Assembly: GCA_937927265.1 (NCBI GenBank)
Contig: CALBCO010000039.1
Location: 1 to 18,907 of the forward strand
Reading direction: 5' to 3'
Source: an uncultured Verrucomicrobiae bacterium
Lineage (GTDB): Bacteria; Verrucomicrobiota; Verrucomicrobiia; Palsa-1439
DNA: 18,907 nucleotides
The position numbers and the translations under genes are program-made. The notes under the pieces are model-generated. The model did no database searches and had not been told where the DNA came from. It saw nothing but the letters and a program-made list of their open reading frames with translations. Of the stretch, positions 13,478 to 18,907 are shown piece after piece; the stretch's first letter is position 1, and each line of letters opens with the position of its first letter.

Positions 13478-14986
13478 ATGAGGGTAATTACCAACAAATT
13501 TATTGCTTGGTTGATGGAACAAACGAGGTTGGTGCGCTACTTCGTCATCTCGGTGCTATTCCACGTCGCCTTGGCCGCCGTGCTCGGCTCGATCAAGATT
13601 GTTGCCGTGCTCCCCAAGATCGTGGCGGCGTTTGAATCCGCCTCCGTCCCGACTGCTTTGACCGAGCCGGATGATCCATATGCCGCCTACCGCGATTTTG
13701 AATACAAAGGTGTCCGCCTCTCCGCGGACAAATCCCCCAACGTTCCCGAAGGTTATCAAGCACACATCCAAGCTCCCTCCGCCCAGTCTGGCCCGCCTAC
13801 AGTAGCCGAAGTCATTGGCGTTCAGAGTGTCGAAGCCACCGAAATTGCTCGGCCCACGGCGGGCATGGGCGCGGTCGGTCCCAGTTTCAGCGCCGGCGAA
13901 ATCAAAGTCGCCACGCCGACCATTAAAGGCCCAGGTGCCCAGTTGTTGGCCGCGCGTCTGCCCTCGGCTCAGCGCACCGCTGCCATCAAGAAATACGGTA
14001 TCACCCAGCAAGTGGAGGCGAGCATTGTCAACGGCTTGCGCTGGTTGCAAAAACAACAGAAACCCGATGGGGCCTGGAACCTGCCACGCAGCCAGATCGC
14101 CGGCACCGCGCTGGCCGTGCTCTGCTATCTCGGCCACGGTGACACGCCGGACACGGCGGAGTTCGGTGCTACAGTGACCAAGGGACTGGAGTATTTGATC
14201 AAAAGTGTCGCTCCTGACGGCAGCGTCTCCGGCGGTATGTACATACAAGGATTGGTGATGTTGGCGCTCGCCGAGGCTTACACGATGACAGCGTCCCCTG
14301 CACTACTCAATCCGTTGGAGCGCGCCGTGAAGGCCACCATCGCCGCGCAAAATGTGCCGAAGAAAAATCCGCGCCATAATGGCGGGTGGCGTTACACGCT
14401 CACGTCGGACGACGCCGATGTTTCCGCCACCGGCTGGGTGGTGATGGGCTTGAAATCGGCCAAAAATGCTGGCGTGGACGTTCCCGATGTTGTTTTCGAG
14501 AGGGCAGCGCAATTTCTCTGGAACATGTACGATGCCACCGGCTTTGGTTACGATGCCCCTGGCAAAGGTCCCGGCACCTCCGCTGTGGGCGTTCTCTGCA
14601 TGCAATTCATGGGGCACGGCAACGACAAGCGGATTCGCCCCGTGCTTGACGCCATCCGCGAACGCCGGGTGGATTGGGGGAAGCCCGGCGGTGGCTGGCC
14701 TTTGTACACTTGGTATTATGCCACACAGGCCATGTTCCAAGCAGGTGACCCGTACTGGCCTTCTTGGAACAGCAACTTCCGCGACCAGTTTATTCAAGCC
14801 CAAGCCAAGGATGGCCACTGGGAGGCCCCCGAAGGCACCGAAGCGGCTCAGGAGAGTCTCGGCCCGATCTATGCCACCACGATGGCAATTCTCTCGCTGG
14901 AGGTGTACTACCGGTACCTGCCCCTGTACCAAATCCTCGAACAACAAAAAACCGCGCCGGCCCCCGGGGCCGGCGCGGCGAAGTAA
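13478..14986 (+). CDS. TonB-like membrane-anchored protein with prenyltransferase/squalene-oxidase-repeat toroid
   Basis: The gene follows the TPR gene by 13 bases with a strong AGGAGG overlapping the TPR stop. The 502-residue protein has one N-terminal membrane helix (about 21-39) carrying Ser25, His29 and Leu36, spaced as in the S-H-L residues of the TonB helix. A Pro/Ala-rich linker covers about 45-170. From about 185 to 490 lie alpha/alpha-barrel repeats with QW-like turns: LQKQQKPDGAWNL, NGGWRYTLTSDDADVSATGWVVMGL and QAKDGHWEAP. This fold occurs in squalene-hopene cyclases, but the acid motif DxDDTA reads D-A-D-V-S-A here, so cyclase activity is unlikely. I infer a periplasmic energy transducer driven by ExbB/ExbD. 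The last residues (TAPAPGAGAAK) are encoded by a terminator palindrome. Confidence 0.85.
   Translation: MRVITNKFIAWLMEQTRLVRYFVISVLFHVALAAVLGSIKIVAVLPKIVAAFESASVPTALTEPDDPYAAYRDFEYKGVRLSADKSPNVPEGYQAHIQAPSAQSGPPTVAEVIGVQSVEATEIARPTAGMGAVGPSFSAGEIKVATPTIKGPGAQLLAARLPSAQRTAAIKKYGITQQVEASIVNGLRWLQKQQKPDGAWNLPRSQIAGTALAVLCYLGHGDTPDTAEFGATVTKGLEYLIKSVAPDGSVSGGMYIQGLVMLALAEAYTMTASPALLNPLERAVKATIAAQNVPKKNPRHNGGWRYTLTSDDADVSATGWVVMGLKSAKNAGVDVPDVVFERAAQFLWNMYDATGFGYDAPGKGPGTSAVGVLCMQFMGHGNDKRIRPVLDAIRERRVDWGKPGGGWPLYTWYYATQAMFQAGDPYWPSWNSNFRDQFIQAQAKDGHWEAPEGTEAAQESLGPIYATTMAILSLEVYYRYLPLYQILEQQKTAPAPGAGAAK
14941..14978 (-). terminator. Strong intrinsic terminator of the ferredoxin gene, inside the toroid gene
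   Basis: The arms 14952-14964 and 14966-14978 are 13-base perfect complements (CCGCGCCGGCCCC and its reverse complement) around one base. On the minus strand the stem is followed by six T and then GTTGT (14951 down to 14941), a textbook rho-independent terminator 18 bases beyond the ferredoxin stop. It lies in the last codons of the convergent toroid gene. The one-base centre means the real loop needs a few pairs opened. Confidence 0.85.
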
Positions 14987-14996
14987 CGGTGCGCTC

Positions 14997-15302
14997 CTAC
15001 TTCCGCGCGCCTGGCTGGCATTCAGGTTTGCCCGCACCCAACGGCTCTTTTTTGGCGGTGATATTGGTCGCGTTGGCCACGCCTTGGGCGTTTAGCGCAA
15101 TGTAATTCTTCCATTTATCCGGTACATCGGCTTCGGCATAGATCGCCTCCACCGGGCACACTGGCACGCAAGCAGTACAGTCAATGCACTCGTCGGGGTG
15201 AATGTACAAACGATCCTCCAACTCGTAAAAGCAGTTGACCGGACAGACTTCCACACAATCAGTGAACTTGCAGCCCACACAAGGTTCCGCCACTATGTGC
15301 AT
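14997..15302 (-). CDS. fdxA: 7Fe ferredoxin ([3Fe-4S][4Fe-4S]), FdxA type
   Basis: This 101-residue electron carrier closely resembles Azotobacter ferredoxin I. The cysteines stand at 8, 11, 16, 20, 24, 39, 42, 45 and 49 (CVGCKFTDCVEVCPVNC and ECIDCTACVPVCP), the pattern binding one [3Fe-4S] and one [4Fe-4S] cluster, with the typical tail NITAKKEPLG. The ATG at 15302 is preferred over a TTG two codons upstream because AGGAG lies seven bases before the ATG. The gene is convergent with the toroid gene, where its terminator is embedded, and divergent from nth. It has no obvious partner enzyme here; ferredoxin for iron-sulfur proteins such as NadA or Nth is only a guess. Confidence 0.93.
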   Translation of the reverse strand: MHIVAEPCVGCKFTDCVEVCPVNCFYELEDRLYIHPDECIDCTACVPVCPVEAIYAEADVPDKWKNYIALNAQGVANATNITAKKEPLGAGKPECQPGARK

Positions 15303-15335
15303 AATCAATCTCCTCTCTTGTTCATTGTGATAAAT

Positions 15336-15366
15336 CGCCGCCGTGCGCGGCGTGTTATGCTATACT
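15336..15366 (+). promoter_or_regulatory. GC-rich stem and TATACT -10-like box upstream of nth
   Basis: A six-base stem CGCCGC/GCGGCG (15336-15341 and 15347-15352) precedes TATACT at 15361-15366, a five of six match to the -10 consensus. The expected start near 15373 is only two bases before the nth ATG, so a leaderless mRNA is possible. A -35 match at the right distance is missing, which lowers confidence. Confidence 0.35.
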
Positions 15367-15374
15367 CGACCTTG

Positions 15375-16025
15375 ATGCGCGTTGCCAAGCCCAAACTCAC
15401 TTTTGTTCGCGAATTGCTCCAGCGCCTCCGCGCTGCCTACCCCGATGCCCGTTGCGCTTTGCGCCACGAAAACCCGCTGCAGCTCCTCGTGGCGACGATT
15501 CTCAGTGCCCAATGCACGGATACTCGCGTCAACCTTGTCACCCCGTCGCTGTTTGCCCGTTACCAGACTGCTGCGGACTTCGCCACGGCCCCGCTGCGTG
15601 ATTTGGAACAGATCATCCGTCCCACCGGCTTCTTCCGCAACAAAGCCCGCGCCATCCGCGAAACTTGCCGGGTCATTGCCGATCAATATGACGGGCGGGT
15701 TCCCGACCAGTTGGACGCACTGGTCCAACTCCCCGGTATTGGGCGCAAGACTGCCAACGTCGTCCTCGGAGTCGCGTACGGCAAAGCAGAAGGCATCGTC
15801 GTGGACACGCACGTCGCCCGACTCAGTTACCGGTTGGGCCTCACGCGGCATCGCACACCGGAGAAAATCGAAGCAGCCCTTTTGAAGATAGTGCCTCGCC
15901 AAGACTGGATTGATTTCTCGCATCTGCTCATCTGGCATGGCCGTCGCCGCTGCACAGCTCGCCAGCCTGATTGCGCCCGCTGTGAACTGTGGTCGCTTTG
16001 TCCGCGAACTGGAGTTCGCCCATGA
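15375..16025 (+). CDS. nth: Endonuclease III (DNA glycosylase/AP lyase)
   Basis: Endonuclease III removes oxidised pyrimidines and cleaves abasic sites in base excision repair. The 216-residue protein from ATG 15375 has LLVATILSAQCTDTRVN, the helix-hairpin-helix LPGIGRKTANVVLG with catalytic Lys125, the VDTHVARL loop with catalytic Asp144, and a C-terminal [4Fe-4S] cluster site with spacing C-x6-C-x2-C-x5-C (CTARQPDCARCELWSLC). A start at 15357 would add six residues; the chosen ATG fits the family length. The stop overlaps the next gene as ATGA. An intact nth is notable because endonuclease IV, another abasic-site enzyme, is disrupted in the same window. Confidence 0.93.
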   Translation: MRVAKPKLTFVRELLQRLRAAYPDARCALRHENPLQLLVATILSAQCTDTRVNLVTPSLFARYQTAADFATAPLRDLEQIIRPTGFFRNKARAIRETCRVIADQYDGRVPDQLDALVQLPGIGRKTANVVLGVAYGKAEGIVVDTHVARLSYRLGLTRHRTPEKIEAALLKIVPRQDWIDFSHLLIWHGRRRCTARQPDCARCELWSLCPRTGVRP

Positions 16026-16756
16026 AGCACGCCACTTTCACCCGTCCCTTGCCTCTCTCCTTGCGGCGACAGCGATGCTCTCTCGGTCGGCACCCGTGGA
16101 CGGCGGTTTTATTCGATGTGGACGGCACTTTGTTGGACTCGACAGAGTTTGTGTTTGGCGCCATCGAACACACGCTGCGTTCTGTGGGCCGATCACCACC
16201 CGCGCGCACGTCACTCGGCCAACTGCTCGGTCCACCGCTGGCCGATTGTTATCGGAGACTTGCGCCTGAACTCGATCCCGTCCCACTCTGTGGCATCCAC
16301 CGCGCCTGGCAGGTCGAACGGTTGAGTCTGCTGCGACCTTTCGCGAACACCAAGCCGACCTTGCGGGCGTTGCGTGCCGCAGGGATTCGGTGCGCGGCCG
16401 TGACGGCCCGGTCGAGGGTGAGTTCGGGCGCCAGTCTCCGCGCCACAGGCTTGGCGGACCTCTTGGCATTTGTAATCTCCGCGGAGGACACGGCCCGCAC
16501 GAAACCGCATCCCGATCCGCTGTGGTTGGCGTTGGGGCGGTTGGGGATGAGCGCAGAGCAGGCGATGATGGTCGGTGATACCGCGGCGGACATACAGGCC
16601 GGTCAGGCGGCGGGGCTCACGACCGTCGGTGCCGGGTACGGATTTATGGGGGCGGCGATTCAGGCCAGCCGGCCCGATTACCTAATTGGCGACATTGGCG
16701 AGGTGCTCGCGATTGTTGGTGTGGTCGGGGAGAATTGTCGTGGTGGTGAACCTTGA
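16022..16756 (+). CDS. HAD-superfamily phosphatase, phosphoglycolate phosphatase-like
   Basis: The 244-residue protein has all HAD motifs: the nucleophile and acid pair in FDVDGTLLDS (Asp32, Asp34), a motif II Thr/Ser in AVTARS, the Lys in RTKPHPDPLW, and the metal-binding MVGDTAADIQAGQAAGL. A helical cap between motifs I and II makes it similar to Gph/PGP-type enzymes that hydrolyse small phosphorylated metabolites. About 27 residues (basic, MKHATFTRPLPLSLRRQRC...) precede motif I, longer than usual; the true start could be further in, but the ATGA overlap with nth favours 16022. Substrate unknown. Confidence 0.85.
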   Translation: MKHATFTRPLPLSLRRQRCSLGRHPWTAVLFDVDGTLLDSTEFVFGAIEHTLRSVGRSPPARTSLGQLLGPPLADCYRRLAPELDPVPLCGIHRAWQVERLSLLRPFANTKPTLRALRAAGIRCAAVTARSRVSSGASLRATGLADLLAFVISAEDTARTKPHPDPLWLALGRLGMSAEQAMMVGDTAADIQAGQAAGLTTVGAGYGFMGAAIQASRPDYLIGDIGEVLAIVGVVGENCRGGEP

Positions 16757-16789
16757 CGGTGGGCGAGGGTTTCGGTAGTGTCCGCCGCC

Positions 16790-17779
16790 ATGAGGATGCG
16801 CATTTTCTGGTCATTGCTGTTGGCCGCGACGGTGGGCGGGTTGGTGACGCCGTCTCCCTGCCCGGCGCCGTTGGTTTGGCGCAAGGGCGAAGGGTGGACG
16901 TACGAACGGCACGGCGTCACGACCGCCGCCGGCAACCCCGCCGACCAGCTCAAACTGGGACAGGAGTATCAGGCGCGCAAGGAATACCGGAATGCGTTGA
17001 GTAGCTACCGGCGGTTGCTGCGACGCTGGCCCACGGCAGCCGCCGCCCAAGACGCCCAGTTTGGTATCGCCGAATGTCTCAGCGCGATCGGTTATCATTA
17101 TCGGGCATTTCAGGAATACCAGAACCTGCTGAAAAAACACCCCGACACCAAACATTTCGACGCCGTGTTGCAACGTCAATTTGAGATTGGCAATTTATTC
17201 CTCGCTGGCGAACGCGACAAGGCGTGGGGTGTGCGGTGGTTCAAAGCCCCGGAAAAAGCCCTTGAGATTTATGAGCAAGTCATCAAGAACGGTCCGTTTT
17301 CTCCGGTCGCCCCCGAAGCGCAGTACCGTATCGGCCAGACCCAGGAGACACTCAAAGAGTACCTCCTGGCTGTCAAAGCCTACGAGAAAGTCATCGAGCG
17401 TTACCCGCGCCACACCCAGGCAGAAATGGCGGCGTTTGCCATTGGCAGGGCTTACCAGCGCGAAGCCCAACGTGCCGAGTACGACCAAAACGCGGCCAAC
17501 CAATCCATTATTGCGTTTACAGATTTCCTGGTCCGCTATCCGCAGAGCGAGCGGGCACCGTTGGCTCGGCAATACCTGATCGAGATGCAACAGGAACAAG
17601 CGCGCGGTTTGTTTCAGATTGCTCGGTTCTACGAAAAACAGCACAAGCTTCAGGCCGCCCTCGTGTATTACAACGAGATCCTTGAACGCGCGCCACAAAC
17701 CACTTGGGCACCGCTGGCCCGCGCCAAAGTTGAATCGCTCAACCTCCGGCTCTCCCCACCATCACCGGCCCAATCATGA
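16790..17779 (+). CDS. BamD/YfiO-like exported TPR protein
   Basis: The 329-residue product has a signal peptide (MRMRIFWSLLLAATVGGLVT) and then TPR units such as LGQEYQARKEYRNALSSYRRLLRRWPT, YRAFQEYQNLLKKHPDT, KALEIYEQVIKNGPFSPVAPEAQYRIGQ and AVKAYEKVIERYPRH. The pattern is that of BamD, the outer-membrane lipoprotein that assists beta-barrel assembly. A lipobox is not evident (Cys24 sits in SPCP), and the protein is longer than BamD, so it may be a soluble relative. A GTG at 16778 is an alternative start. It overlaps lptE by ATGA, which supports an outer-membrane assembly role. Confidence 0.8.
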   Translation: MRMRIFWSLLLAATVGGLVTPSPCPAPLVWRKGEGWTYERHGVTTAAGNPADQLKLGQEYQARKEYRNALSSYRRLLRRWPTAAAAQDAQFGIAECLSAIGYHYRAFQEYQNLLKKHPDTKHFDAVLQRQFEIGNLFLAGERDKAWGVRWFKAPEKALEIYEQVIKNGPFSPVAPEAQYRIGQTQETLKEYLLAVKAYEKVIERYPRHTQAEMAAFAIGRAYQREAQRAEYDQNAANQSIIAFTDFLVRYPQSERAPLARQYLIEMQQEQARGLFQIARFYEKQHKLQAALVYYNEILERAPQTTWAPLARAKVESLNLRLSPPSPAQS

Positions 17780-18282
17780 ACCGCGTTGTGTTCGGCCTTT
17801 TGTTGGTCGGTGGTCTCGGACTGACCGGCTGTGCGGGGTATCGCTTGGGCCCGGTGGGACCACTCTCCTACCGGTCTGTGGCGGTGCCGATGTTCCAGAA
17901 CGACACGCCCCAGCCCCAACTCGAAGCCCAACTCACGAATGCCATCCTCAAACGATTGCACGCCGACGGCTCGTTGCGCGTGGAATCCGAGTCCCAAGCG
18001 GATGTGCTCCTCCGCGGGCGTATCACACAATACAGCCGGTCGGCCTTGCGCTATGTTCCAACCGATGACCGAGCCGTCCGCGAATACCGGCTGATCATCA
18101 CGGCGGAGATTGAGGCGCGGCAGGCGCGGACGGGAGCGGTGGCGTTAAAGAGAAGGGTGCTGTCTGGGCAGGCCGACGTGTTTGTGGGCAGCGATCTCCA
18201 AAGCGCCGAACTGCAAGCAGTGCCGTTGGCGGCGGATGATCTCGCCCGGAAAGTGGTCAGTTTGCTTACCGAGAGTTGGTAG
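17776..18282 (+). CDS. lptE: LPS assembly lipoprotein LptE
   Basis: LptE plugs the LptD outer-membrane barrel that inserts LPS. The 168-residue protein has a lipoprotein signal peptide with lipobox LTGC (Cys19) and Ala at +2, which favours outer-membrane sorting. After the Cys comes AGYRLGPVGPLSYRSVAVPMFQNDTPQPQLEAQLTNAILKRL, the common opening of LptE-family proteins outside Proteobacteria, followed by alternating strands (DVLLRGRITQY, YRLIITAEIEA). Its start overlaps the BamD-like gene (ATGA). No lptD lies nearby. Sequence identity within this family is low, so the call rests on the N-terminal pattern and context. Confidence 0.82.
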   Translation: MNRVVFGLLLVGGLGLTGCAGYRLGPVGPLSYRSVAVPMFQNDTPQPQLEAQLTNAILKRLHADGSLRVESESQADVLLRGRITQYSRSALRYVPTDDRAVREYRLIITAEIEARQARTGAVALKRRVLSGQADVFVGSDLQSAELQAVPLAADDLARKVVSLLTESW

Positions 18283-18311
18283 AAACAACAGCACGGCGAA
18301 CCCACTCACGC

Positions 18312-18345
18312 AACAAATGGCGGGCGATCACGCTGCCCGGTTGTT
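18312..18345. terminator. Bidirectional hairpin between lptE and rpsT
   Basis: CGGGC/GCCCG with a nine-base loop (18321-18339) is extended by AACAA (18312-18316) and TTGTT (18341-18345) across a small internal loop. A/T flanks on both sides fit a two-way terminator for the convergent genes; the stem is modest. Confidence 0.45.
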
Positions 18346-18625
18346 ATGCCTTTGCCGGGGCCGGCGCCAGCGATTTCAAGCAGGCCGCCAACCGGGACTT
18401 CTTTCGGTTGGCATTATTGCGGTGGATGACTTGCACTTTGGCGGCTTTGTCTAGGGCCGCACTCACCGCGCGGTAGGCCGTGGCAGCCTGGTCGGGGTTT
18501 TGTGCCGCGATGGCGGCGAGAAATTTTTTCTCCAACGTGTGCAACCGGGTTTTGATCGTCCGGTTGTGCGCGCGCCGGCGGAGGCTGGCGCGCGCTTGTT
18601 TGGCAGCGGAACGAGTATTGGCCAT
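18344..18625 (-). CDS. rpsT: 30S ribosomal protein S20
   Basis: S20 binds 16S rRNA in the body of the small subunit. The 93-residue, strongly basic sequence starts MANTRSAAKQARASLRRRAHNRTIKTRLHTLEKKF, and carries the helix AYRAVSAALDKAAKVQVIHRNNANRKKSRLA that defines the family; a short Ala/Pro tail (APAPAKA) is added. A good promoter lies 40-66 bases upstream and the ribosome site is weak. Family assignment is firm. Confidence 0.95.
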   Translation of the reverse strand: MANTRSAAKQARASLRRRAHNRTIKTRLHTLEKKFLAAIAAQNPDQAATAYRAVSAALDKAAKVQVIHRNNANRKKSRLAACLKSLAPAPAKA

Positions 18626-18649
18626 GATGCGTAATTTCTTTCTTACTGG

Positions 18650-18907
18650 TTAAACGGCGCGCCATCTTACCGGCCCAACCCCAAATGTCAACGGGGAAAA
18701 TCCAAGGACATTCCCCGGTTTTTCTAGGAGGTGTTGAAAGGGGGGAGTGGGGCGGACACGGTGGGGGGGGCGGGAGACGCGACACAGTACGCAGTTCATC
18801 CCCAGCCGCGACAGCAAGACTCGCAGTCCGTCGGCCAGCGCATCGTAATGAAACTCCAGCACACCGAAGAATCGCTTCGCCACCTTGGTCACCCGCGAGG
18901 TCAGCAC
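18650..18907 (-). CDS. Unidentified partial ORF entering from the right edge
   Basis: The frame is open from the window edge to a stop at 18650, 85 residues. The first part (VTKVAKRFFGVLEFHYDALADGLRVLLSRLGMNCVLCRV) has high GC at third codon positions and looks coded. The remainder after a run of eight C (minus strand, 18763-18770) turns into Pro-rich and low-quality sequence and crosses the rpsT promoter, so the true end may be earlier or in another frame. The pattern LA-x2-LR-x-LL-x-RLG faintly recalls the last part of LAGLIDADG homing endonuclease or intein domains, but I cannot confirm any family. Confidence 0.35.
   Translation of the reverse strand: MLTSRVTKVAKRFFGVLEFHYDALADGLRVLLSRLGMNCVLCRVSRPPHRVRPTPPFQHLLEKPGNVLGFSPLTFGVGPVRWRAV
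18664..18691 (-). promoter_or_regulatory. rpsT: Sigma70-type promoter of rpsT
   Basis: On the minus strand a perfect TTGACA (18686-18691) is followed after 16 bases by TAAGAT (18664-18669). The expected start near 18657 gives a leader of about 30 bases before the rpsT ATG. This is the best promoter match in the window. Confidence 0.65.
18692..18723 (+). terminator. Terminator-like hairpin beside the rpsT promoter
   Basis: CGGGGAA (18692-18698) and TTCCCCG (18711-18717) form a stem with a 12-base loop, followed on the plus strand by G and five T. No plus-strand gene ends here, so it may block antisense or read-through transcription, or act weakly on the minus strand just before the rpsT promoter. 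Confidence 0.35.

Noticed and set aside
13478..14986. Annotation as squalene-hopene cyclase
   Set aside because: The protein is too short, has an N-terminal TonB-like membrane helix and lacks the full DxDD acid motif; only the toroid fold is shared.
1..18907. CRISPR array, tRNA, rRNA or insertion sequence
   Set aside because: No regularly spaced repeats, no tRNA cloverleaf noticed by eye, no transposase and no flanking inverted repeats were seen.

Overview
The window looks like part of a chromosome from a GC-rich Gram-negative bacterium. An LptE-type lipoprotein, a BamD-like TPR protein, an ADP-heptosyltransferase-like GT9 enzyme and an HtrA protease with signal peptide all point to an LPS-bearing outer membrane. 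The gene mix suggests the PVC superphylum, with Verrucomicrobiota-like relatives as my best guess: ExbB plus two ExbD with a prenyltransferase/squalene-oxidase-repeat protein, lptE next to rpsT, and a monofunctional GDP-mannose pyrophosphorylase. This is inference from content only. I see no CRISPR array, tRNA, rRNA or intact mobile element.

Layout. (1) 3-2413, plus: tightly packed trpA (3' end), GDP-mannose pyrophosphorylase, ruvX and truA, with overlapping starts and stops. (2) 2410-4915: a small secreted protein (minus) convergent with truA, trmL (plus), an AsmA/DUF748-like envelope protein (minus), and a broken endonuclease IV gene (nfo) carrying one premature stop and one frameshift. (3) 4939-7345: an HtrA/Deg protease (minus) and nadA (plus), divergent from a 67-bp promoter region. 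(4) 7527-8621, minus: a GT9 glycosyltransferase. (5) 8870-14986, plus: the most interesting block, a five-gene operon of ExbB/TolQ, ExbD, ExbD, a 996-residue exported TPR protein and a membrane-anchored alpha/alpha-toroid protein. (6) 14997-16756: 7Fe ferredoxin (minus), divergent from nth and a HAD phosphatase. (7) 16790-18282, plus: BamD-like TPR protein and LptE, convergent with rpsT (minus). A partial unknown ORF runs off the right edge on the minus strand.

How they work together. The region 5 operon has the parts of a proton-motive-force-driven trans-envelope machine: stator channel (ExbB with two ExbD), a periplasmic TPR scaffold, and a last protein whose N-terminal membrane helix carries the spaced Ser-His-Leu residues of TonB but whose periplasmic domain is a squalene-cyclase-like toroid. 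I propose that this toroid protein is the energy transducer. The set of one TolQ, two TolR/ExbD, a TPR protein and a TonB-like protein resembles, in architecture only, the Myxococcus Agl-Glt gliding motor. No partner outer-membrane receptor is present in the window. BamD-like and LptE proteins serve outer-membrane protein and LPS assembly, and the other genes are housekeeping.

A second theme is compact regulation at gene ends. Two strong intrinsic terminators for minus-strand genes lie inside the last codons of the convergent plus-strand genes (truA and the toroid gene), and several starts (htrA, nadA, nth) sit so close to candidate -10 boxes that nearly leaderless mRNAs are possible.
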